From the NCBI GenBank assembly GCA_017591395.1, contig WEDG01004538.1, positions 106,870 to 170,869 on the forward strand: a stretch of 64,000 nt of DNA, in the 5' to 3' direction. Source of the DNA: Schistocephalus solidus. Its lineage: Eukaryota; Platyhelminthes; Cestoda; Diphyllobothriidea; Diphyllobothriidae. Both the position numbers and the translations under genes were made by a program. Shown one piece after another: positions 24,130-33,929 of this stretch. Numbering within the stretch: the first letter of the stretch is position 1; each line of letters starts with the position of its first letter. The notes under the pieces were generated by a model, which searched no databases, was not told the origin of the DNA, and worked only from the letters and a program-made list of their open reading frames with translations.

Positions 24130-24765
24130 CCCCTGTTGTGTGAAATCCTGGTGCTTGTGTTTGGGGGCCAGGTCGTGTACGTAGTACACGTAGACAAGGT
24201 CACCAGCAGCTGCGCCCGCTTCCGCATCAGACAACTGACCGGCTCGGACAGTGGTCTGATTTTGGGGTGGGGAAGAGAGTGAGGTCGAGAGCTCAGCGTA
24301 TTTTCCTCACTATAAAACAATCTGACGCGCTTGAAACTATCACGGTGCGCTAAAAGCCGTGGCTTGGAAGGTTGCCAACTGACGGGATAACTCGGACCGC
24401 GTGGTCAGCCCAATGTGTGTTTTGTGTGGAGTGGCTGACTGGCGGACTGAGAGTCAGGTTGCAATGGCTCCTTCTTAATGTGGCCTTTATGGCACTCCCA
24501 CTCCGTGGGATCCGAGCCAGGTGTGGTGGCACGCCCAGGGCGGCTCCGGCCGCGCCAGCCACCTGCGCCCTCTCCCATCTCCGGTCTTCTTGACTCTGTC
24601 TTGACACCGGGCTCAGGTGGGGGAGGAGGAGAGAGTGCGGTAGCTGCAGCACAAGGCTACTATCACTTAAAACTAATTCACGCGCAAGTCACCGTCCCTG
24701 CTCCACCCTTCCATGGAGCATACGGTGGACATAGTCGAAATAGACGGTCGAACTGCCATATAATG
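24130..24765 (+). mobile_element. Solo LINE 3' UTR, well preserved
   Basis: Contains every 3' UTR block in order, from CCTGTTGTGTGAAATCCTGG to the GGTGGACATAGTCGAAATAG end. Same TAGTACACGTAGAC variant as at 10800, so it belongs to the same subfamily. Confidence 0.85.
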
Positions 24766-25227
24766 GTCAAGACTCACATGTTACGGAGATGTGATCTTTA
24801 ACATTTTGAACAGGGCCTCTGTTGCCCCTGCTGACTGAATGACCACCATCATAAGGGTATTGTTTGACCACACTCCACCTAGGGAGAATCAGCTCTCGAT
24901 GCCCCCACCTGCTGTTCCCTATGCGCGTCTGTTTGTACACCGACTGCCTACCCGTCCCCTGCCCACGCAGCAAAACCTGAGACTAACGCGGTGACCGCTA
25001 TGTGGCCCGTGGCCGTCTGACCTGTTTAGGCCCGTCCGCGCGCGTCCCATCATTTGAGGTTAAAAAAGAAAACAACTAGATCATGTTTTTCTAGGTGCGC
25101 ATGCAGTGAGCTGGTGGGAGGGGCTGTCCACGCGTGTACATACGTCCGTGCGCGTGGGGCGGTGCGAACGTCCGATGAACCGGTCAACCGCATCCAGTGG
25201 TCGAACGCCATACCCCTGAGGCAACAA
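24766..25227. other. No gene recognised
   Basis: Nothing supportable. A GAGA tract begins the next repeat. Confidence 0.35.
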
Positions 25228-25680
25228 GAGAGAAAGAGAGAGAGATAGAGATAGAGAAATGAACGCTTTATTTTTAAATGTATAAGTTCAAAATTTTGAG
25301 CAAAAAAGGCCTACATTCACTGTGGATGAAAGTGGTACGCAAGAGAGATAACACCGGAAGAAAACAGAAGAGCTGCAACTGGCGGCATCATGAACGGTCG
25401 TCCGTGATAGAGTCGCAAAATTTGCGCCAGATTTTCTTCAAAACGATACCGGCGTCGTTTGCAAATGACCTTCTTATTTTAGTTAATATAAACAAAGAGT
25501 GGTTAATAGCAGTATCTAATGCGAAAAGTGGGCCCGTAAATGTACATTTAAGAAAATTCAATTGTGAATGGAGCAAAAATGGTGGCTCGAATTCCAACGC
25601 CCCCCCTTTAATACAAATCTGTATATAACGCATAAAGCATCTCAGCTGGTGTATAAATTCCGCGTGAACGGAGAGCATAA
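25228..25680 (+). repeat. GA-anchored dispersed repeat, longest copy
   Basis: A GAGAGAGATAGAG tract, CGCTTTATTTTTAAATG, GAGCAAAAAAGGCC, ACATTCACTGTGGATGAAAG, CATGAACGGTCGTCCGTGAT, AATATAAACAAAGAGTGG, ACATTTAAGAAAATTC, then GAACGGAGAGCA. A 116-codon open frame runs through it but is not conserved at 29339, so coding is doubtful. Confidence 0.65.
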
Positions 25681-27097
25681 CAGTACTGGCTTGCTTCCAA
25701 AACCCCGCATTTCCTATTTACAGGTATCAACTGTCTGAAATCGGTTTTGAAGATTGACTCTGTGGGCTAAGTGTGAGTTAAACTTTCGGCTTCTCCTCTG
25801 TCCGCTCAATTCTTTTCCCTCCCTTATTTACTGAAACAGGACACGGCCAAATTCTTCCTTTTTTGGTGAAGTCATAGGAGGCCACACACCCCACTATTTC
25901 TGCCTCCCGTCACTGGGGCTTCGGACCTGCTGTCGTCGCCTCCAAATCCCCCTCACCCTGGTTCCCGGCCTGCCCGAGTTAGCAGACGGCACATTAGATA
26001 ACATCACTCGGACCAGGATCGGTGATTAACTTGGGGGGCTCCACGTGGCCTGAAACGGTTTGATCGTGGTGGGAGGAGCAGCAGTGGAGTCCGTGCTGGA
26101 GGCGGAGGGGTCTACACCTGCCTCAACCCCCCCTGCTCGGGCAACGTGCCAAAATGCCTTCGGCCTGCCGAATTCCCCGAACTACGGGAAGAGACCGGCT
26201 TGGTGCGAACCTATAGGGGCAACAATAGGAGGCCTCAGTGACATAATCGTGCCCTGGCAACAAATCAAGTCATCCGGCCAGTGAGCACTGTATCGTGTGT
26301 GGGCGGGCGGGTGGGCCATCCGTTGCTGCCCTCGCCCCACCCCTCCGCCCTCCCGACACCCCCACATCGCCAACGGCCTAGGCCCCAAGACCTCGTCCCA
26401 TTAACGTTATTTTTCTGTATCCCGCCCTGGCCTGGCACGCGCGAGCCCGAGCTAGAACGAGCGAGGGTCGGTTAGACGCGAGCCAAATGAAATCAAATCA
26501 AATAAAATCAGTCACCAAATGCCATCGAGCCTCGGCTACCAGAGGAATCCAGTTCTGATAATTGAGGTCAACGGGTGATCTTTTGGTGAGGCCTAGTTAC
26601 CCCGACGGGGTGATGGTTTTTGTGTCCTGGTCCTGCCCTAATCAACCATAACTTTGGAGGCCTGGTTTCGAGTAGACACTCATGCACACTCTTTTGATAG
26701 TTTCCATTCGAGTAATATTTACTCCCCAGCTGGGCCTTTAAGAGAAGAGGAGATATAACCACTGGAAACAACTTCTTGCCATCTGGAGGTGCAGATAACG
26801 GTGTAATATTTCAAAAATGCGTTTCTCTAAAAGGCGGAAAGTTTAAGGCCTACTGTAGGCAAGCGAGGTTTTTTTATTATGGTGACTACCATTATGCTGG
26901 GATACCGAACACAAACGTCAAAATCGCATCTTGAACCACCAGTTGGAAAAACGGAGACTGAAGCCCAACTGTCACTGAAAAGGCCGACTTGTCAAACTGG
27001 CCATACCTTGAAATTCGGAGGAGACACCACTTTGGGCCGAGGAAGGGCCTAGTTTTCATGTGCGTGTTCACACAGTCGGCATATTGGCCTCCCATCA
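25681..27097. other. No gene recognised
   Basis: C-rich stretch at 26310-26450. Nothing supportable. Confidence 0.35.
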
Positions 27098-27290
27098 GTT
27101 CGAATGTCGTAATCCGACGATGTCCACCGCATGCTACACAGCATGGTGGTGCAGGGACGATGACTTGTGCGTTAATTAGTTTTAAGTGATAGTAGACTTG
27201 CACTGCATCTACCGTACTGTCTCTCTCTTCCCTTACCCGCCTGTGTCCGGTGTTAAGACATAGTCAAGAAGACCGGAGACAGGGTCGGGT
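27098..27290 (-). mobile_element. LINE 3' UTR terminal fragment
   Basis: Minus-strand end of the 3' UTR: CCGGTCTTCTTGACTATGTC, GACACAGGCGGGT, GTAGATGCAGTGCAAGTC, GTGGACATCGTCGGATTACG. Confidence 0.7.
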
Positions 27291-27394
27291 GCAGATGAAG
27301 CATCTCCCCACGGAGTGGAAGAGTGGGATGCGGCGTGAGCCTGCTCCTACGCGTTCCCATTTTGCGCAGTGCGTCAGACGGGTAACACTGTTGA

Positions 27395-27480
27395 ATATAA
27401 CCGGCCAAGGCAAGGGAGACTGGAATGGACATTTCTGGCTTATTAGCCTTCATCAGTCAGTCAAACCCACCCCAAGCGGT
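27395..27480 (-). mobile_element. tRNA-SINE body fragment with hammerhead-like core
   Basis: Minus strand: TTTGACTGACTGATGAAGGC, AATAAGCCAGAAATGTCC, ATTCCAGTCTCCCTTGCC, GGCCGGTTATATTC. Confidence 0.65.
27416..27464 (-). ncRNA. Hammerhead-like fold in SINE, intact CUGAUGA and GAAA
   Basis: On the minus strand, CTGATGA (27456-27450) and GAAA (27435-27432) flank a GGC/GCC stem II. Stem I is GACTG with CAGTC (27418-27422), and helix III is ATGTCCAT with one mismatch to self-complementarity. An A-A pair replaces the usual G-C closing stem II. Confidence 0.45.
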
Positions 27481-27489
27481 GCCTCACCC

Positions 27490-27655
27490 GGGGCTTGAGG
27501 TTAGAGCGTTGGACTTCTGATCAAAGGGTTGCTGGTTCAAGCCTCGGGTGGGGCACCACTTGGGGTGGGGTATGACGGCTAATGAGCCCGAAATGGCTAT
27601 TCCAGTCTTCTTTGTCTTCGTCGGCATTGTTAATCTGCCTTTACTTATGTGTCAG
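27490..27655 (+). mobile_element. tRNA-derived SINE (head degraded)
   Basis: GGTTAGAGCGTTGGACTTCT and the B-box-like GGTTCAAGCCTC (27534-27545), then GGGGTATGACGGC with the CTGAT part of the core deleted, CCAGTCTTCTTTGTCTTCG, and ATTGTTAATCTGCC. Confidence 0.7.
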
Positions 27656-28245
27656 CTGGTTTATAGTGGTAGTAGACTTGCGCAGCAGCTGTCGCACTAT
27701 CCCATCCCTCACCTAGCTGGACCATGTGGCAACCGGACAACCGGAAACGGGCTCGGGGGCAGTGGAAGACAAAGATAAACGGGTAGTCTAAGCGTGTCAT
27801 ACGCGACCTGGTCCTTCACAGACACAAGCTGGGGGCGGCTCGGATCCCATCTGGATGAGAGTGCTATGGGGGCCACATAAAGCAGGCGCAGTTGCAACCT
27901 GACTCTCCATCCTGAGTAAAACCAAGTTATTCCGACAGCTGGCAACTTTCCAAGCAACGATTGATAGCTCATTGCGACAGATTTAAACCCTTCAGGTGAT
28001 GAATGCGCTGAAGTGCCATGGGAATTTATTCCCCCAGAGTCGGCCTCACGCTCTCTTCCATCTCCCATACACGAGTCTGCTGTCAGATCCTGATGGGGTG
28101 AGGGATAGTGCGACAGCTGCTGCGCAAGTCTACTACCACTATAAACCAGCTGACACATAAGTAAAGGCAGATTAACAATGCCGACGAAGACAAAGAAGAC
28201 TGGAATAGCCATTTCTGGCTCATTAGCCGTCATACCCCACCCCAC
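27562..28245. repeat. Foldback element: 150-base inverted arms around a LINE 3' UTR piece
   Basis: Arms 27562-27711 and 28096-28245 are reverse complements with very few differences by eye. Each arm is SINE body joined to the end block of the LINE 3' UTR. The interior (about 27790-28030) is minus-strand LINE 3' UTR of a diverged type (GCTCGGATCCCATCTGG, GCAACCTGACTCTCC, GGCAACTTTCCAAGC). The 178-codon minus open frame across it is incidental. Confidence 0.75.
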
Positions 28246-29054
28246 CTATGGCGGGGCGCAAGTGACTGACAGACCTCAGGTCTTCAGATTAAAATTTTAT
28301 CGTAACTTTGAAGCCGGACTTCTAATCATCCTGACTGTTGACCGGCCAATCCTCAAAACCAACAGTCCTTTGTTGCAGAAGTACGGTTGTCAACCGTACA
28401 CGCACTTACCAGCGTTTAATATGATCTGTATCATCCTAAGGAATGCCAGGTTTATTTTACTGCAATCCTCCAGACAACAACTTGAACTTACAGTATAGAA
28501 ATAGGGTTAAATAGCTTAGGCTCGAGGTTCAAAGGTTCGAGTTTTCGTCTAAAATTGTGCAAATTGTTGGTTTCCGACTAAGTTAACAATAGAAACTCAT
28601 TAAACATGAACCTACAGTTTTTTAAATATTCTTTCCAGTTAAAATGCCTTCCAGAGTCAGAGTTTTAGAAGAATAAATCAGAAAACGAACTGCAGGTTAA
28701 TTTAGCCGTGGTAGCATATTTGTTGAGCACAGTTACGGACACTTGAAAATAAAACAACTAAAAGACAACAACGAATTAGGTAGGATGTATCGTTCTCACA
28801 GAGTCCATATTGTTGTAATGCTTTGGTTCTAAACCCTAGGAAGGTTGCATAAAAACCTATTTCTTCCGCTTATTTAGCAGAAAAGTATCGTTTACTTGAA
28901 AGAGGTTTTCCATTGAGCGTAAGAAATGGATGCTACTTCTAGCACGTCCTACACTTTCCCGTGTTTGTCATAAAGTACCTCCGGTAAATTTCCCCAAGAC
29001 GAATCGCTGCATTGCATCAACTGCCAACAAAAGCGCCGGTAAACACGGAAATAG
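28246..29054. other. No gene recognised
   Basis: AT-rich, no supportable feature. Confidence 0.35.
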
Positions 29055-29300
29055 GAAACGTCATATAATACAGGTGACCTTCAGGTAAATTCCTCGAAGC
29101 GTATCTATTCACGTATTCTAAACCAAACTCTAAAACTGGGTCAAATCTCAACCCTAACCCTCCACCCAAACTTCCGCTTAACCTACTTTTAATTGTGACC
29201 GTAACCGCAGCCCTAATTCTAACCCTATTTATCGCTGGAATTTACCTAAAACCCACGCGGCTCGTTATTTCCGTGCCCTGGCAAGGCACCATCTGGTGCT
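29055..29300. mobile_element. Possible degraded MITE of the telomere-like family
   Basis: ACAGGTGACCTTCAGGTAAA near the left end, CAACCCTAACCC and CTAATTCTAACCCTA inside, TTATTTCCGTGCCCTGGC near the right. The terminal repeats are nearly lost. Confidence 0.35.
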
Positions 29301-29338
29301 CATAAAATAGTACAGACAACAGTTTGTCTCTTTGTAGG

Positions 29339-29640
29339 AGCGAGAGAGAGAGAGCTTCGCTTTATTTGAAAGAAAAATTCCAAAAAAATTCAGCAAAAAG
29401 GTCCTCCATTCACCATGAAAAATTGTCTTTCAATGCGTCTCAAAATATCGATCAATTTGGACTTCTTCAAAAATGGTGCCAGCGTAGTGCACTGATGACT
29501 TCATTTTTGTTGTTCGAATAAACAAATGGGGTAAAAATTCAGTATATAATGAGTGAAATAGGCCAATCGACGTACATATAAGAGGATTCGCATGCGAACG
29601 GAGAGCAGAAAAGATGGCTGCTCAATTTCAAAAGCCCGCC
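29339..29640 (+). repeat. GA-anchored dispersed repeat, copy 3
   Basis: GAGCGAGAGAGAGAGAG, CTTTATTTGAAAG, CAGCAAAAAGGTCC, CATTCACCATGAAA, GTTCGAATAAACAAATGG, TACATATAAGAGGATTCG, GAACGGAGAGCAG. Confidence 0.65.
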
Positions 29641-29682
29641 GTTTTTAGTAAGTAAGTAGTAGTTAGTAGTAAGTAGTGTAAA

Positions 29683-29812
29683 TAAGTGCTTAAGTGTGAT
29701 TAAACTCGTGGCTCCCGGTGGGTCTCGTAGCTCAGGTGATTAGTGCGTCACCTGTGTCGTGGGTTCGAATTCACCGAGGTCACCGAATTTTTCACAACTG
29801 GGTGAAATTAAT
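29683..29812 (+). mobile_element. tRNA-like SINE, copy lacking the anticodon arm
   Basis: GTGTGATTAAACTCGTGGCT, then the A-box TAGCTCAGGTGATTAGTGCG (29728-29747) and B-box GGGTTCGAATTC (29761-29772). The gap between them is too short to hold an anticodon arm. Confidence 0.6.
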
Positions 29813-29964
29813 TAGTAAACTGTCGAAACCCCTACTAGTTAAGTGCGCCGTGTAGTCATCTGATGGAGTCTAGCTTGATTGCTTACGAAATCCTGCTTGG
29901 GCAGTCAGCTTACTGTATCGAAATTTATGGATTCCATATGTGGCAGTCGGCTGGGCAGGTAACT

Positions 29965-30120
29965 TGACCCAAGTGTGATTAAACTCACGATTCACGGCTC
30001 CCGTTGGGGCCTCGTAGCTCAGGTGGTTAGAGTGTTGGCTGTACTAAAGCCTTCCCCTTGGTGTCGTGGGCTCGAATCCCATCGAAGCAGCCGTTTTTCA
30101 CAACTGTATCAAATGAAATG
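29965..30120 (+). mobile_element. tRNA-like SINE, fuller copy
   Basis: Same leader (GTGTGATTAAACTC..CGGCTCCCG), A-box TAGCTCAGGTGGTTAGAGTG (30015-30034), a possible anticodon stem GGCT/AGCC with loop GTACTAA, a long variable region and B-box GGGCTCGAATCCC (30068-30080). The acceptor stem does not pair well, so this is not called a functional tRNA. Confidence 0.6.
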
Positions 30121-31084
30121 TTAAAACATTTGACTGCAGAAACAACCATACAAGCGCTCCTGGAAGACAGCCCTCTTGTGGGTGCAATATTTTAAAAATA
30201 CGTTTATTCCTATAAACTTATGGTGGGGAGACTTTTTGTACACGACATTTCTAGGCGGGGAGCGGGTGTATGGTCTTCTACAAGGACAAATTAGAAAATG
30301 CATACTTCTTGAGTAGTTACTTTTCAGGGTGTACTTTACATTGGTGGTATGGCGATGCTCAGTAAAAAGCCAGCTTACGTCGTGCATGAATTAATTTGTG
30401 AATATGTTCCGTTCTGAGGAGTATTTAACTGGTAATTCAGTAATAGTTCTCATTAAAAAACACTAAAAATGGAAGTATGTATGCGTTTAATAGCCTTTAG
30501 CGCACGCTGCATATGGAAATCATAAGCTCCAGCTGGATAACAGTGGCAGATCAACGATCATTGTTTAAAATTTTCTATTGCCGGTGCGTATATGCGTATT
30601 CAGGGATCACAAATTCGTCACTTGGAAAAGTATTTAGGAATGACCTAAGCGAAAGAAATCCTTTAAATAATACATCTATGGCGGTATACGACTACGAGCC
30701 AATCAACGCGAACTAAGCTGCGGGTAGGTCAGTGCAAATGCGGCAAACATAGCCGACTGCCTCACGGTTAAAAACCATCCTCAATAGAGTAGTGTATTGC
30801 CCCATTAAGAGGTATTTGTCTCTTTCAGCTGCGACTCGAACTGCAGGTTACCTATCAGAGAACAGCGTCTTAAAACGATTGTCCGCTTTGTATCGTACGC
30901 CTCAGAGAGACCCGCTAGGTCCGCGAGCATTCGAGGCCAAGCACTCGACCGCTTGTACTACGGGTCCACGTCCTGTCTGCTGATATTGGGAATATTCAGC
31001 CAAGCTGGGGAGTGTTCACTTACCTGAATCGACTGTAAAACGGCCTGGGGTTGGGTTGTGGCTAACCGATGACAACCCATAGGC
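30121..31084. other. No gene recognised
   Basis: A weak reversed tRNA-like pair of boxes at 30835-30960 (AGTTCGAGTCGC and TAGTACAAGCGGTCGAG on the minus strand) is too widely spaced to call. Confidence 0.3.
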
Positions 31085-31330
31085 CAGAGATCCTTATTAC
31101 CGTTTCCGGGTTTTTGTCGGTAAAATGTTCTCATTGGCAGATGGGCGCTAACCGATCGCCGGGTTCTGCCGTGGGGCTCACTCCCGAACCCGCCACCAGC
31201 TGCACGGCGGCTAGTATTATAACCAGAAAAACATTACCGATATAGACAAGGGAGACTGGGATGGCCAAGACACAAGTGGACGCGTATATCCCCTAAGGCA
31301 ATCGGTGAGCGCCCCTCTACCATTGGAAAT
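31085..31330 (-). mobile_element. tRNA-SINE tail and body fragments
   Basis: Minus strand: GTGAGCCCCACGGCAG.., GGCTATAATACTAGCCGCC-like sequence, TCTCCCTTGTCTATATCGG and GGCCATCCCAGTC. A plus-strand tail (ATCGGTGAGCGCCCCTC) follows at 31302. Confidence 0.5.
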
Positions 31331-32069
31331 AACACTTTCCGTCCTGCGGTCTGGGTAGGTCGGTGCACACAACTGCCCCATGCAGGCCTTCGTTTGGGCA
31401 AGTTACAAAACTGGTGGCTCCACCATTTGGAATCGAAAGGCACATGCCTATTCAGCTTGGATATAGCATTTGATCGAGGTGACCTGCAATAACACGTGCG
31501 CAGGTGGGGCCGTTGACGCAGGTCGGAGGCACTTACTGGGATGAAGTAAACGATCACGCATATCTAGCGATGTGCCGATGTGCTTGAATTTCTCCCTCCC
31601 AATTACGACTGCCGCCAGCACTGTCTTCTATCTTAAACGAAAAGCACGTCTGAAGTAAGGATCCAGCATTGATCGACCTACTTTCACACTTGTGTTGGTC
31701 AGGTTCCGTACTAATATGGTGTTCTATGAGAGAGCCAGCGGCCGTGCGAAGAAGGCGCGAAGGTGGTGACAGGCTGCTGTCGCTTCAGTAGCCAACCCCG
31801 TTGGAATTCACACTTTGCCCCCGTGTGGTTCCACTTCAAGGCTAAGTGTAGTAATTATCACATTGTTGGCCCGGTTCCCCGTTGAGTGAAAGTGACACTC
31901 CGAAGGCCCGGCTGTCCTCCCGTTCGCCGGTTAGGTGGACTCCTTTGGTAAGCAACTGGGGAGGCCCAATACACCGGTAAGCATCAACTGATAGGTACAG
32001 TATCAGGTCAAGATCTTGGGGAGGAAGTCATTACTAAAAAAAGCTTTATCTACTTTACATTGATCCGGT

Positions 32070-32135
32070 TCTTCGGGATCCGAACTTTAAACTTTCGCGG
32101 CTATTAGAGCCAAGAGCTCAACCCTGACGAACTTT
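32070..32135 (-). repeat. tRNA-like SINE remnant
   Basis: Minus strand: CAGGGTTGAGCTCTTGGCTC (A-box region) and AAGTTCGGATCCCG (B-box) at tRNA-like spacing. The flanking stems do not pair convincingly. Confidence 0.35.
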
Positions 32136-32210
32136 TATTCTTTGGCCTTAGCTACACCATCTCTGGGAAAAGAATAAAGGCGGAATAATAATAGAAGTAA
32201 GGGAAGCAGT

Positions 32211-32247
32211 GAGGAGGAGGAGGAGGAGGAGGAGAGAGAAGAAGAGG
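32211..32247. repeat. Short GGA/GA microsatellite
   Basis: GAGGAGGAGG units followed by GAGAGAAGAAG. Confidence 0.9.
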
Positions 32248-33929
32248 CTTTTTATGACTGTATGGCGGAATACAGACAAGGAGTGCCTCTAGCCTATCTA
32301 CTCGGCTTGCTAGACGGAGCGCGCAGCGATTAACTTTTACCAGTGCACTCCAGGTCTAGAGTCCGCGTAGGCGGTCGCTGAGCCTAAGTTGACCAACCTC
32401 TCTCCCCTCTACCCCACCGCCTCCCTTTGATGAAAGCATGTACTAATTTATTGACAGTCCACTATAACCCCGACTCCTTGTCATTAGGTATTTCGCTGTT
32501 AAAGGAAAGTGACCTTCGGCGGATTTCCTGATCCAACGGCCCCCTGTCTGTGATTCGACGTTTAGGCGCACGCTAGCCTCACCGTTTACAATCCCGCGTC
32601 TTTCATCGACGCGTGCCTCCGTCGTTTAGGTCTATACGGCGTCCCACCAGCGTGTCCCATGTCAAGTGGACAATAGGGACCTTGCTTTCCACTCCTCCCC
32701 CCCCTCACGGAGCTCAATCTCAAGTGAACACGACTCGAGTTTGCGGTAAAGGCGCTCAGACTTCTCGTTTTTGCCCGTTTGCTCTCCTAGCTCCAGTCTA
32801 CAAACAAACCCGTCATGTGTCCCATCTCAGGACGAGATTAGCATGAAGTCCACCGGTCTTTCATACGAAGACTTTGATAGACGCAATTACCTTTTCCTGC
32901 CTGGTGAAGTCTTTTAAGACGCTGGGCTGTAAGAGCTGATAGGGCTGGTCAGAAAGTATACATACCTAGTCAGAATGCTATGCGTAACATCGCTGGACTG
33001 ACGGCAGTCCGAGCAAACAGTTCTCGAACCGACCGAGTAGCGATCGAAAGACTACAGATAACACATCAAGCACCCCAAGGTTGACTAGCTCGGTAGGTCA
33101 GTTAAATGTCTGTTCGACTTTTATACGCCAGGCGATTTGACTGCGAACCAAGCCCCCCACCCCCAGAAAGGTAATAATTCGGTAAATTTGTTCAACCGAG
33201 CGACACGTCAGGCAGAGTTTTTCGATCAGTATGCCGCCTCGCGCCAAACGCAGTCAATCCTCAGGAAGGGGGTCGATAAAATGCCTTTAAACACCAAACA
33301 GAAGTCAATGCTGGGTTTCAGAGTGGAGATTTCGGAAAAATAAACCCCACCATTACAGTTAGTCACAAGGACGGGTTGGAACTGCAATCGTCTAGATTTC
33401 TCTTTTTACTGCTGGGGCACTTCGCGGCACAGGAATAATCTGCTCAGAGGGGAACGGAATCCATGCCTGCCCACTGGAGACTACGTACATTCGAACATAT
33501 GAGAGGTATGCCATAGCTGAGCGTTTGCGTTCTCAAACAAGAAGCCGCAATGTGGTCGTTTCGTATGGTTTATTTAAACCGGCATGACTTAATATGCAAC
33601 CCAACTCTGGGAACAAAGGATAGATCAGCGTGCAATACCCAACCGTACTATATGTCAGCATAGCCCTAATTCTGTTCACTGTGCTCGTTAGGGTAAGCAT
33701 TATTTGCAGGATTCGTAGTATCATACTAACTTTCGTTGGTGGTAAACGGACTGAAGTATCGGGTCAAAGGGCAACTTTCCAAGCGGCGACTATTAGGACG
33801 TCAGGCTAGTTTCGAAACGCATCCGTTTTACTTTGACGATGAAAGATCACGCAGAGCGGGCCTCATTCTTACTCCCATCAATGTTCGTAATAAATACACA
33901 CTGATATGACCATCAACGGGAGTCGGTAT

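Larger units (their letters stand above)
31331..33929. other. No gene recognised
   Basis: Contains a GGA tract (32211-32247) and a reversed tRNA-like segment at about 32070-32135. No coding gene seen. Confidence 0.35.

Noticed and set aside
27709..28245. 178-codon minus-strand frame
   Set aside because: It crosses the foldback arm and LINE 3' UTR, both noncoding repeats.
30006..30092. Functional tRNA gene (Ser-like)
   Set aside because: The acceptor stem does not pair and the sequence is part of a repeated SINE-like unit with a shared leader.
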